This document shows positions 25,209-32,862 of a DNA stretch of 34,423 nt, piece after piece. Source of the stretch: JAXHMM01 sp964528445 (lineage in GTDB: Bacteria > Bacteroidota > Rhodothermia > Balneolales > Balneolaceae); contig CAZGSL010000022.1 of assembly GCA_964528445.1 (NCBI GenBank), forward strand, positions 1 to 34,423, written 5' to 3'. The notes beneath the pieces were generated by a model. The model was given only the letters and a program-made list of their open reading frames with translations. It was not told the DNA's origin and did no database searches. The position numbers and the translations under genes are program-made. Numbering within the stretch: the stretch's first letter is position 1; every line of letters begins with the position of its first letter.

Positions 25209-26069
25209 TCAGTGTCCCTTCTCTTTCAGCATGGTCAGCACGTCCAGCCAGAACGACTCGAAAAGCAGCCGGCGGTCCTCCTTGATGCGCATGTTCATCT
25301 GCTCGAGGTGTGAGAGCCTTCCCGTGCTGATATGTTCTCCCCACCGGGAGCTGGCCACGGAGACCATCCCGTCGTTGATGCCCTCCTCCTCGAAGATGTA
25401 GTTGTTCTGGTAGCGGGAGATCATGTGGATCGGCTCGGCGGTCCCCTTGCCCACCCCGGAGCTATAGGAGTAGTAAGGAATCTCCGGCACGTCGGTGACC
25501 TTTGGATTGAACACATCTCTCACGTAACCGCGGGTGAGCTGCTCGGCCGATCCGACCGAATCGCTCTTGATGCCGGGATAGACCTGGTCTCCCATCCAGT
25601 CCAGGAACTCCGCCAGCTTGTCCCGTATGGCCTCGGGAGTGCGGAGAGTCAGTTCCGCCAGACTGGTCCCCCGGTGGGGGGTGGAGACGGTAGTCAGGGA
25701 GGAGACGTGCTCCCGGGCGTCCATTTTGGAGAGCGCGTACCGCATGTCGAGCCCTCCCATGCTGTGGGCTACGATGTTCCACTTCTTCCTCCCCGTGCGT
25801 TTCACCAGTTTCCTGATCACCTCCACCCACCGCTCGGCCCGCGGTTCGATCTTGGCATAGGGGACGATGTTGGGGGCGTATGCGGCGACGCCATGGGATC
25901 GCATGAGCAGGGCCGCGTCGTACAGCGGGGAGGGCTTGACCAGCGAGGCGAGGGCGCCATACCCGTGGCAGAGCAGCACGGGGTGGCGCAGTTCAATAAT
26001 TTCAGGTTCGGGAAACTCGCGGAGCTGCAGTTTGTTGAGCCACTTTCCGTTTTCAAATCGTTCTATCAT
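25209..26069 (-). CDS. Alpha/beta hydrolase of the bacterial (Pseudomonas-type) triacylglycerol lipase family, no signal peptide
   Basis: The 286-residue protein has the lipase triad order. The nucleophile is Ser103 in VAHSMGGLDMRY, the likely acid is Asp233 in INDGMVSVASSRWGEH, and the base is His254 in LSHLEQMN; the oxyanion motif HGYG is at 35-38 and STPHRGTSLAE at 129-139. The NDG...SS.WG...HL.QMN pattern is that of family I.1/I.2 lipases such as Pseudomonas LipA, where the residue after HL is a calcium-binding Asp; here it is Glu256. Unlike those secreted enzymes it has no signal peptide, so it should be intracellular, or exported in another way. Its start overlaps the stop of the upstream membrane protein by 4 nt, so the two are coupled. 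Substrate is unknown. Confidence 0.85.
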   Translation of the reverse strand: MIERFENGKWLNKLQLREFPEPEIIELRHPVLLCHGYGALASLVKPSPLYDAALLMRSHGVAAYAPNIVPYAKIEPRAERWVEVIRKLVKRTGRKKWNIVAHSMGGLDMRYALSKMDAREHVSSLTTVSTPHRGTSLAELTLRTPEAIRDKLAEFLDWMGDQVYPGIKSDSVGSAEQLTRGYVRDVFNPKVTDVPEIPYYSYSSGVGKGTAEPIHMISRYQNNYIFEEEGINDGMVSVASSRWGEHISTGRLSHLEQMNMRIKEDRRLLFESFWLDVLTMLKEKGH

Positions 26070-26542
26070 CGGTCGGAGTTCGGTGTTGAAAAGCCTGAAC
26101 GGGTCAAACCGTTCTCCTCCACGTCGGGTGCCGAATCGGGGTCCGTTCGCAGGTGGAGAGTGCGGATGACGGTCTGGTTCCAGACCAGGTGAATATTCAT
26201 GTCTCCCGCGGGCAGCATCACCCGGGACGGGCTGCTGATATCGTAGGGATGGAGCGTACGCTGTATCCTGGCATGCAGCTGAGTTTTGGAAATCGTCGGG
26301 GGCAGGGTTACCCGGAAAACCCTCCGCCGAAACGTGGAGTCGACCGTAACGTACCGGGAATCGATCTGCTGCTCCCCGATATTAAACGGTACAAACGTCT
26401 CCCGAATCAGGGAATCCACTTGGGCCAGGCTGCGCACACGGCGATTTTCCACTTCGGGGGTCGCGATCAGCAGGGTGGCGCTCAGCAGGCAGGAGAGAAA
26501 CAGAAGCAGTACAATAAGTCGTTTTTTTCTCAGCTCGCTCAA
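26066..26542 (-). CDS. Unknown membrane-anchored protein coupled to the lipase-like gene
   Basis: I do not recognise this 158-residue protein. It appears to start at a TTG codon at 26542: no ATG or GTG lies in frame between the upstream stop and this point, and the next Met residues are far inside the protein. A basic N-terminus (ELRKKR) and one hydrophobic segment at about 9-27 suggest a signal anchor, with the rest outside the cytoplasm. The outer part has two beta-rich stretches (RRVFRVTLPPTISKTQL, DMNIHLVWNQTVIRTLHL). Its stop overlaps the lipase-like start by 4 nt. It lacks the motif of lipase-specific foldases (Lif) as far as I can see. Codon use matches neighbours. Confidence 0.68.
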   Translation of the reverse strand: MSELRKKRLIVLLLFLSCLLSATLLIATPEVENRRVRSLAQVDSLIRETFVPFNIGEQQIDSRYVTVDSTFRRRVFRVTLPPTISKTQLHARIQRTLHPYDISSPSRVMLPAGDMNIHLVWNQTVIRTLHLRTDPDSAPDVEENGLTRSGFSTPNSDR

Positions 26543-26725
26543 ATTCGGTCGACAGATTTCAGGATGTTCGGCATGGCATTAAAAATAGCGGTTATGTCCG
26601 AGTAAATCTATGCGATCCGGCAGGAGGAGAAGAACGTACTCAGCCGGGGGGCGATCGGCTTACTTTTAGAACCATTTTTTTCGATATTAAGCTTCCTCTT
26701 TCCATGACCGAAACGCCGGCAGCCC

Positions 26726-27868
26726 ATGAAATGTACTTTTGAAAAAGTGAGGAGTCCGAAGCAGGTGGACCTGTTTCACGAGCTTCCCTTCTCCATTTAC
26801 GAGTCCTATTCCCCCTGGTGCCCGCCGTTTCGTTTCGAAATCGAAAATATTTTCGATCCGGAGGTCAATACCTTTTTCCAGAAGGGCGAGTGCGAGCGTT
26901 ACCTGGTCTTCTCCGGGGGACAGGTCGCGGGACGTTTCGCCGTGATGAACACCCCCGACCGCGACCGTGTGCTGGAGCCGGTGATGGGGGGACTGGGTTT
27001 TATCGAGATGTACGACGACCAGGGTCTGGCCGACGCCATCATCGACTTCGCGAAGACGTGGCACCGGGAGAGGGGATATCACGCCATGCGCGGGCCGATC
27101 AATTTCGGGGAGAACGACACCTACTGGGGACTGCTGGTGGAGAATTTCGAGGAGCCCCCGATTTACGGAATGTTCTATCACCCGCCCTACTACCGGGAGC
27201 GCCTGGAGAATACCGGGGCCGTCAAACTGGACGACCACTGGAGCTACAAACGGGATTTTTCCAAGCCCCTTCCCGATCGCATGCTGCGGATCACCGACCG
27301 CATCGAAAACCGGCCCGGCGTGGAGCTTCGTCCCATAGACACCGGCCACCTGCTGAGAGACGCCGAATATATGCGGCAGATATACAACGAGGCCTGGAGC
27401 ACCCAGGAGATCAACGAGAGAGAGGAGGAGTTTACCGAACTGGACCGCCGCACGGTCAGGAATATGGTCCAAAAACTCAAACCCGTGATGATCCCGGAGA
27501 GTGTGCTTCTCGCTTTCGTGGACGGGGAGCCGGCCTCCTTTATCGTCTGCGTGCCCGACCTGAACGAGGTCTCCTGCGAGACCCGCGGACGGCTTCGCTG
27601 GTGGCACTACCCCAAACTCTACTGGTTCAAGCGGCGGTGCACCCGGCTTCGAACCTTGGTCTACGGCACGCGCCCGAAGTTTCGGAAAATGGGTCTGGAG
27701 GCGCTGACCTTTACCAGGGGCATTCAATACACCTACGAAGCCGCTCCCACCCTGGAGTACCTCGAGGGGGGATGGGTCAGCGAGAAAAACTGGCTGATGC
27801 AGCGGAGCCTGGAAGCGCTGGGCTGCTATCATCACAAGACGCACCGGACCTACCGGTGGGAATTCTGA
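26726..27868 (+). CDS. YghO-like protein with acyltransferase (GNAT-like) fold
   Basis: The 380-residue protein belongs to a broadly distributed uncharacterised family that includes E. coli YghO and is often annotated as GNAT N-acetyltransferase. Landmarks are the N-terminal FHELPFSIYESYSPWCPPF, FDPEVNTFFQKGECERYLVF (about 48-67), GLGFIEMYDD, MRGPINFGENDTYWGLLVENF, and the late FRKMGLEALTFTRG and EYLEGGWVSEKNWLMQR. The arrangement suggests two tandem GNAT-like halves. No catalytic function has been established for the family to my knowledge, so the substrate is unknown. No signal peptide. It has its own promoter region (26543-26725, divergent from the membrane protein) and ends 9 nt before the convergent coaBC stop. 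Confidence 0.75.
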   Translation: MKCTFEKVRSPKQVDLFHELPFSIYESYSPWCPPFRFEIENIFDPEVNTFFQKGECERYLVFSGGQVAGRFAVMNTPDRDRVLEPVMGGLGFIEMYDDQGLADAIIDFAKTWHRERGYHAMRGPINFGENDTYWGLLVENFEEPPIYGMFYHPPYYRERLENTGAVKLDDHWSYKRDFSKPLPDRMLRITDRIENRPGVELRPIDTGHLLRDAEYMRQIYNEAWSTQEINEREEEFTELDRRTVRNMVQKLKPVMIPESVLLAFVDGEPASFIVCVPDLNEVSCETRGRLRWWHYPKLYWFKRRCTRLRTLVYGTRPKFRKMGLEALTFTRGIQYTYEAAPTLEYLEGGWVSEKNWLMQRSLEALGCYHHKTHRTYRWEF

Positions 27869-27869
27869 G

Positions 27870-27901
27870 CACCCGGCCTACTCCTCCTGAGGGTGTTTTT
27901 T
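27870..27901 (+). terminator. Weak terminator-like hairpin after the YghO-like gene
   Basis: CACCC (27870-27874) and GGGTG (27891-27895) can form a 5-bp stem with a 16-nt loop, followed directly by six T on the plus strand. It begins just after the stop codon and overlaps the 3' end of the convergent coaBC gene. The stem is short, so this is only a candidate intrinsic terminator. Confidence 0.3.
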
Positions 27902-29098
27902 GCCGAAGATATGCGAGAGGATCCGGCGGGCGACCTCGTACTTATCTCCCGTAATCTCCATCTCTCCGCCGTCTTTTCCGAGCAGCACCACCGAATTGCT
28001 GTCGGAGGCGAAACCGGCATCCGGTGCATTCAGGTCGTTGGCCACGATCCAGTCCGCTTTCTTCTCCCGCAGTTTCCCGGCCGCGTTCTCCCGCAGGTTC
28101 TCCGTCTCCATCGCGAAACCGATCAGGGTCTGCCCCTCGCGCCTGTTTGCTCCCAGCCAGGCAAGAATGTCGACCGTCGAATCGAGCCGAAGGGTTCTGG
28201 AGGCCTTATCCTTTTTGATTTTCCCGCTGCTTTTTTCGGTGGGGGTAAAGTCGGATACCGCCGCGGCCATTATGATAACGTCGTCCGAACTCCGGCGGCG
28301 GACCGCCTCGAACATATCCTGCGTGCCGGTGACCTCCTCGGTTTCCACACCGGACGGTGGCGCCAGCGCAACGGGGCCGTGAATGAGCGTGACCTCCGCC
28401 CCCATCTCCCGTGCCGCCCGCGCCATGGCGAATCCCATCTTCCCCGAGCTCGGGTTGGAGATAAAGCGCACGTCGTCGAGGTGCTCGCGGGTAGGCCCCG
28501 CGGTGACGGTTACCTTTTTCCCCGCCAGCGGCTTTGGTTCGGATCCCCGTCCTTCCAGGATCTCCCGGCAGCGTTCCAGGATGGCTTCCGTTTCCGGAAG
28601 GCGTCCCCTCCCCTCCATCCCGCTGGCCAGGTAGCCCGATTCGGGCTCCAGCAGGTGGTATCCGAAATCCTGCACCCTGCGCAGGTTCGCCCGCGTGGCG
28701 GGGGCCTCGTACATCTCCCCGTCCATGGTGGGACAGATCAGCAGGGGACAGCGGGCCGCGAGTACGGTGGAGGTGAGCATGTTGTCGGCCTGTCCCCCGG
28801 CGATTTTGGCCAGGGTGTTGGCGGTGCAGGGGGCGATAACAAACAGGTCGCCCCACTCTCCCCACGCGATGTGCCGGACCCACGACTCTTCCTCCTCCCG
28901 GCGGGAAAAAATATCAACGGCAACGTCGGTTCCCGAGAGGGAGGCGAAGGTCTCTTCGCCCACGAAGCGGGTCGCGGAAGGCGTCATGGCGACCCGGACT
29001 TCGGCACCTTCCTTCTGAAAGGCCCGTAAAAGAAAAGCAGCCTTGTAGGCTGCGATTCCCCCGGTAACTCCGAGTATTATCCGTTTGCCGGATAACAT
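27878..29098 (-). CDS. coaBC: Bifunctional phosphopantothenoylcysteine decarboxylase / phosphopantothenate-cysteine ligase
   Basis: The 406-residue protein carries both CoA-synthesis activities. The CoaC half (1-190) binds FMN: GVTGGIAAYKAAFLLR at 10-25, catalytic His76 in VRHIAWGEWGD, and IAPCTANTLAKIAGG. The CoaB half (from about 195) has KKVTVTAGPTREHLDDVRFISNPSSGKMG and later ANRREGQTLIGFAMET and VANDL. Two positions differ from E. coli: Asp126 (PTMDGEMY) replaces Asn125, and Ser159 (LASGMEGRGR) replaces the redox-active Cys158. I recall such changes being common in Bacteroidota CoaBC, so activity is not necessarily lost. It is the last gene of the yicC-gmk-rpoZ-coaBC block, 9 nt after rpoZ. 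Confidence 0.94.
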   Translation of the reverse strand: MLSGKRIILGVTGGIAAYKAAFLLRAFQKEGAEVRVAMTPSATRFVGEETFASLSGTDVAVDIFSRREEEESWVRHIAWGEWGDLFVIAPCTANTLAKIAGGQADNMLTSTVLAARCPLLICPTMDGEMYEAPATRANLRRVQDFGYHLLEPESGYLASGMEGRGRLPETEAILERCREILEGRGSEPKPLAGKKVTVTAGPTREHLDDVRFISNPSSGKMGFAMARAAREMGAEVTLIHGPVALAPPSGVETEEVTGTQDMFEAVRRRSSDDVIIMAAAVSDFTPTEKSSGKIKKDKASRTLRLDSTVDILAWLGANRREGQTLIGFAMETENLRENAAGKLREKKADWIVANDLNAPDAGFASDSNSVVLLGKDGGEMEITGDKYEVARRILSHIFGKKHPQEE

Positions 29099-29107
29099 AA
29101 GAAAGGA

Positions 29108-29401
29108 CTACTCCTCGTCCTGAGGATAGCGGAAGTAGATCTCGCCCCGCCTCATCTCGTCGATGGCCCGCTGGGTGGCATGCGGGAGTTTTTCAAACTC
29201 CTTGGAGACGTTCTCCTGCTCCTCGTTGAAGGAGAATTCGTCCTCCTCCTCGAAGCCCTCGAAATACTTCAGCTTCTCTTCCAGCTGCAGCTTCTCCTGG
29301 GCGGCAATCTGGCGGGACCGCTTGGACATGATGGCAATCAGTTCGTACTGGTTGCCCGTATCCTTGTTCAGTTTTTCAATGTCTAGTGTTTTTATCGCCA
29401 T
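29108..29401 (-). CDS. rpoZ: RNA polymerase omega subunit (Bacteroidota-like)
   Basis: I use the ATG at 29401 (MAIKTLDIEKL); an ATG at 29443 would place 14 extra residues inside gmk. The 97-residue product has the omega core NQYELIAIMSKRSRQIAAQEKLQLEEKL, where NxYE and RxRQIA contact the beta-prime subunit. An acidic middle (EGFEEEDEFSFNEEQE) and a C-terminal helix LPHATQRAIDEMRRGEIYFRY follow. It is divergent in sequence, but the conserved gmk-rpoZ-coaBC order supports the call strongly. Omega helps assemble and stabilise RNA polymerase. It starts 10 nt after the gmk stop and ends 9 nt before coaBC. Confidence 0.88.
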   Translation of the reverse strand: MAIKTLDIEKLNKDTGNQYELIAIMSKRSRQIAAQEKLQLEEKLKYFEGFEEEDEFSFNEEQENVSKEFEKLPHATQRAIDEMRRGEIYFRYPQDEE

Positions 29402-29411
29402 GGGTGAATTT

Positions 29412-29993
29412 CTAGGGTTTATCGTGTATAAAGCGTTCGACAATTGATTTGACCTGCTGGTACGCCTCCTCGAGCCGGTCGTTGACCACGCTGTAATCGA
29501 AGCGGTCTGCGAATTCCATCTCCTCTTTCGCCCGCTCCAGGCGGCTCCTGACCGACGCTTCGTCGTCCGTCCCGCGCCGCGTCAGGCGTTCTTTCAGGAC
29601 CTCCAGGGAGGGAGGCCGGATAAAAATCGCCAAGCTCTTCTCCCCATATATCTCCTTGACGTTCAGGGCTCCTTTCACCTCGATATCAAGCAGGGGAAAA
29701 TACCCAGATTCCATAAGTTTATCAACTTCCGGGCGCAGTGTGCCGTAGCGGTTCCCGTTGTAGTATTCCCACTCCAAAAAATCCCCCGAACGGATGCGCC
29801 GGTCGAACTCCTCCCCGCTCAGGAAATAGTAGTCCTCCCCGTCCACCTCCCCGGGTCTTTTATCCCGCGTGGTGGCCGAAATCGAGAAGCGGACCCGCTC
29901 CACGTCGTTCAGCAGCTTTCGGGCGAGCGTGGTCTTCCCGGAACCGCTCGGGGCGACAAGTATAATCGGTTTTCCCTGGGGACGGTCACTCAA
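29412..29993 (-). CDS. gmk: Guanylate kinase
   Basis: The 193-residue enzyme phosphorylates GMP to GDP with ATP. The P-loop APSGSGKTTL is at about 14-23, the GMP-binding region FSISATTRDKRPGEVDGEDYYFLS follows, and LEWEYYNGNRYGT and the lid region RLTRRGTDDEASVRSRL are present. The start is a TTG at 29993, 8 nt inside the yicC 3' end; no in-frame ATG or GTG is available between that point and the P-loop, and the family N-terminus fits this start. Translation is therefore probably coupled to yicC. Gene order yicC-gmk-rpoZ is shared with distant phyla. Confidence 0.94.
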   Translation of the reverse strand: MSDRPQGKPIILVAPSGSGKTTLARKLLNDVERVRFSISATTRDKRPGEVDGEDYYFLSGEEFDRRIRSGDFLEWEYYNGNRYGTLRPEVDKLMESGYFPLLDIEVKGALNVKEIYGEKSLAIFIRPPSLEVLKERLTRRGTDDEASVRSRLERAKEEMEFADRFDYSVVNDRLEEAYQQVKSIVERFIHDKP

Positions 29994-30867
29994 TGTTCTG
30001 TATCTGTTCCCGGATTTGCTCCAGATTCTCCTTGGCGTGGACCACGTGCCGGGAGATCTCCGAATGGTTGGCCTTCGAGCCGATGGTGTTGATCTCCCGG
30101 TTCATCTCCTGGCTCAGGAAATTGAGCCGGCGCCCCACCGCCTCCTCACGTCCCAGCGCCTCGCGAAAGAACTTGATGTGCGACTGCAGGCGAACGATCT
30201 CTTCGGTTATGTCCATTTTGTCCACCAGTACGGCCACCTCCATCTCCAGCCGCTCCCTGTCGAGCGTGTCGTCGCTGACCAAACTGTCGATCCGCTCCAG
30301 CAGTTTCCGGCGCGCATCCTCCGCCCGTCCCTCGGTGAGCCCGGTGATCTTGTCGAGCAGCCCATCGATGCGGTCCACCCGCTCCTTCAGGTCGTTTTCC
30401 ATCTGGCTGCCCTCCTTCCGGCGCATCTCCACCAGGTTTTCCAGCGCTTCCGCCAGCGCCTCCCGGCTCAGCTCCCAGATGGCCTGCAGGGTAGAGGGAT
30501 CCCGCTCTCGGGCGACGAATATCTCCTCGAACGTCATCAGCTCCCCGAGGGTAACCGGCTTCTCGATGTCCGCCGCCTCGCGGAGCTCCTCGAGCATCTC
30601 TTTGTATCCCCTGACCAGCCGGGGGTTGAAGGTGACCTCCGGGCGCCCCGTATCGGCTTGGTCCAGGCGCACGGTGACGGAGAATTTTCCGCGGCTTACC
30701 CGCTCCCGGATCAGCTCCTTGATGGCCAGCTCCTTCTCCTGGAGCGCCTGGGGCAGCCGGAGCGAGATGTCCAGGTACCGGCTGTTGACGGATTTGATTT
30801 CGGCGGATACGGAGAGTCCCCCTTCGGAAGACTCACCCCGGCCGAAACCGGTCATGGAAATGATCAT
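29986..30867 (-). CDS. yicC: YicC-family protein (RNA-turnover associated)
   Basis: The 293-residue protein has the YicC N-terminus MIISMTGFGRGE, EIKSVNSRYLDISLRLP at about 27-43, and the conserved C-terminal region FLSQEMNREINTIGSKANHSEISRHVVHAKENLEQIREQIQNIE, where the acidic residues are proposed to bind metal. E. coli YicC has been reported as an endoribonuclease-like protein that affects small-RNA turnover; that activity is assumed by family only. The middle is long helical and probably coiled coil. A good Bacteroidota-type promoter lies in the 75-nt gap upstream, so yicC begins its own transcript with gmk, rpoZ and coaBC. Its stop overlaps the gmk start by 8 nt. Confidence 0.92.
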   Translation of the reverse strand: MIISMTGFGRGESSEGGLSVSAEIKSVNSRYLDISLRLPQALQEKELAIKELIRERVSRGKFSVTVRLDQADTGRPEVTFNPRLVRGYKEMLEELREAADIEKPVTLGELMTFEEIFVARERDPSTLQAIWELSREALAEALENLVEMRRKEGSQMENDLKERVDRIDGLLDKITGLTEGRAEDARRKLLERIDSLVSDDTLDRERLEMEVAVLVDKMDITEEIVRLQSHIKFFREALGREEAVGRRLNFLSQEMNREINTIGSKANHSEISRHVVHAKENLEQIREQIQNIE

Positions 30868-30902
30868 GGAGCGGGGGTGTGGGTTTCAAAAATCAAGAGT
30901 GC

Positions 30903-30933
30903 CAAAGATAATAAAGTGAGGCAGCTAAAAAAA
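30903..30933 (-). promoter_or_regulatory. Bacteroidota-type promoter candidate for yicC-gmk-rpoZ-coaBC
   Basis: On the minus strand TATCTTTG (30910-30903) is a perfect TAnnTTTG -7 box. TTTT (30933-30930) stands 19 nt upstream in the place of the -33 TTTG. Transcription would begin near 30897, giving a leader of about 30 nt to the ATG at 30867. The site is in the only gap of this gene run larger than 25 nt. Confidence 0.55.
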
Positions 30934-30942
30934 TGCCGGGGA

Positions 30943-32286
30943 TCAGGTGATGGTCTCCGTCACCCGGGCTGCCAGACCGCGGGCGCTTTCGGGCGATTTC
31001 CCCTCCGAATAGACCCGAAGTATCGGTTCGGTATTGGATTTTCGCAGGTGCACCCACCCCTCCTCGAAGTCGATCTTGACCCCGTCCGTGGTATCAATCT
31101 CCTCCCCGGCGAAAGCCTCTTCTGCCCGCCGGAGAAGCGCGTCTCCGTCCACCTCCTCCAGCGGAATTTTGTCTTTGCGCATATGATAATCGGGCAGAGA
31201 GGCGCGGTAACGGGAGGCGGGGATTTCCCGCTCCGCCAGCAGCTGCAGAACCATGGCCGTGCCGGCCAGTGCGTCGCGCCCGTAATGGAGGTCGGGAGCA
31301 ATCACGCCGCCGTTGCCCTCCCCGCCGATTACGGCTGAAACCTCCTGCATTTTCCTGACCACGTTGATCTCTCCCACGGCCGAACGGTGGCAGGCCTGCC
31401 CGTGTCGGTCCGCAACGTCGTCAACCACCCGCGAGGAGGAGAGGTTGGTGGCGCAGGGACCGGGATTCTTCTCCAGCAGAAAGTCGAATGCCGCCGCCTG
31501 GGTGTACTCCTCGCCGAAGGGCTCACCCCGCTCGCTGACAAGGGCGAGGCGGTCGCTGTCGGGATCCACGGCGATACCGAGGTCGAGCCCCTTCTCCCTG
31601 ACCATCGCGCCAAGATCCTCCAGATGTTCCGCGAGAGGTTCGGCGATGCGGGCGAATCTGCCGTCGGGTGACCCGTTGATCATCTCGGTCCTCTCCACCC
31701 CCAGCTTCTCCAGCAGGGGCGGAAGGGCCGCGGCGCCGGTGCCGTTTACCGGGTCGATCCCCACGGAAAACCCGGCGTCCGCAATGCGGCGCGGGTCGAT
31801 ATAGGGGAGCGCCAGGATGCGTTCGATGTGATGTTCCAGCGCTCCCTCGTCGTCGCTCACCCCGCCGAGCCGGTCGTAGCCGCGGTAGGCGATCTCGCCG
31901 CTCTCGCTGATTTCGATCACCCGCTCTCCCTGGGCGGCGTCCAGGAACTCGCTGCGTTCGTTCAGCAGCTTGAGGGCGTTCCACTCCGCGGGATTGTGGC
32001 TGGCCGATATGACGATCCCCCCGTCGGCCCCATGGTTCAGCACGGCCATGGCCACGGTGGGGGTGGGGGCGACGCCCACCCGGATCACCTCGCAGCCGAC
32101 CGACCGGAGGGCGGCGCTTACCAGCTCCTGGCAGAGGGCCCCGCTGACCCGCGTATCGCGTCCCACCACTACGGTTCCGCCTTCCAGCCAGGTGCCGTAG
32201 GCGGAGGTGAAACGGACCAGGTTTTCCGGGGTGAGGTCACGGCCGAAAACGCCGCGGATGCCCGAAACAGAGATCATCAAGGCCAT
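30943..32286 (-). CDS. glmM: Phosphoglucosamine mutase / phosphohexomutase (GlmM-ManB family)
   Basis: The 447-residue enzyme is an alpha-D-phosphohexomutase. It has the phosphoserine loop ISASHNPAEWN with catalytic Ser96, the metal site VDPDSDRLALV at about 239-249, the sugar loop GGEGNGGV at about 321, and the phosphate-binding SNTEPILRVYSEG near the C-terminus. The N-terminus reads SVSGIRGVFG. The GEGNGG loop is like archaeal/Bacteroidota GlmM rather than the GEQSGH of E. coli GlmM, so the substrate could be glucosamine phosphate, mannose phosphate or both. GlmM makes glucosamine 1-phosphate for peptidoglycan and lipopolysaccharide, an essential role, and I see no competitor in the window. 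It starts 24 nt after the adenosyltransferase stop. Confidence 0.85.
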   Translation of the reverse strand: MALMISVSGIRGVFGRDLTPENLVRFTSAYGTWLEGGTVVVGRDTRVSGALCQELVSAALRSVGCEVIRVGVAPTPTVAMAVLNHGADGGIVISASHNPAEWNALKLLNERSEFLDAAQGERVIEISESGEIAYRGYDRLGGVSDDEGALEHHIERILALPYIDPRRIADAGFSVGIDPVNGTGAAALPPLLEKLGVERTEMINGSPDGRFARIAEPLAEHLEDLGAMVREKGLDLGIAVDPDSDRLALVSERGEPFGEEYTQAAAFDFLLEKNPGPCATNLSSSRVVDDVADRHGQACHRSAVGEINVVRKMQEVSAVIGGEGNGGVIAPDLHYGRDALAGTAMVLQLLAEREIPASRYRASLPDYHMRKDKIPLEEVDGDALLRRAEEAFAGEEIDTTDGVKIDFEEGWVHLRKSNTEPILRVYSEGKSPESARGLAARVTETIT

Positions 32287-32310
32287 AAGACAGGGGAAGT
32301 GCGGTTGAAA

Positions 32311-32862
32311 TTAGCTTTTTCGCTCCGGCTGCCAGGGCTGCTCGCTGCTCCCGGCATGCCGGTTTTCGTAGCGGCCGAGCACGAAGAGGAAATCGGATAA
32401 CCGGTTGAGGTAGGCCAGGGCCTGCTCGGAGATCTCTTCCTCCTCCATGCAGCGCACCGTCGCCCGCTCGGCACGCCGGCAGACGGTGCGCGCGAAGTGC
32501 AGCGTCGATCCCGTCCGGGCGCCCCCGGGCAGGATAAAATTTTTCAGGGGAGGGAGCTCCTCCTCCATCTCGTCGATCGCCTCCTCCAGGAACTTGGTCT
32601 CCGCCTCCCCGATCCGCTCGATCCGGGCGTCGGCATCCGGCGGGGTGGCCAGGTCGGATCCCAGCACAAAAAGCTGTTCCTGCACCCTGGGAAGCCACTC
32701 CTCGGCCTTCGGGGAGCAGCCGAAACTGGCGGCCAGCCCGAGCAGGGAGTTCAGCTCGTCGACCGTCCCGTACGCCTCGATCCTGGCAGACGACTTCGGA
32801 ACCCGGCTGCCCCCGAACAGGGAGGTGTTTCCCGAATCTCCTTTCCTGGTGTAGATTTTCAT
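32311..32862 (-). CDS. Corrinoid (cob(I)alamin) adenosyltransferase, PduO type
   Basis: The 183-residue protein transfers the adenosyl group of ATP to cob(I)alamin to form coenzyme B12. The N-terminal ATP site KIYTRKGDSGNTSLFGGSRV at 2-21 and EAYGTVDELNSLLG at 29-42 are typical of PduO/MMAB enzymes. Also typical are the C-terminal CRRAERATV and the helix with LNRLSDFLFVLGRYEN. Length is normal for the stand-alone domain. I looked for a cobalamin riboswitch in the 299 nt upstream and found no B12-box. It is first in line before glmM on this strand; the pairing has no obvious pathway logic. Confidence 0.92.
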   Translation of the reverse strand: MKIYTRKGDSGNTSLFGGSRVPKSSARIEAYGTVDELNSLLGLAASFGCSPKAEEWLPRVQEQLFVLGSDLATPPDADARIERIGEAETKFLEEAIDEMEEELPPLKNFILPGGARTGSTLHFARTVCRRAERATVRCMEEEEISEQALAYLNRLSDFLFVLGRYENRHAGSSEQPWQPERKS

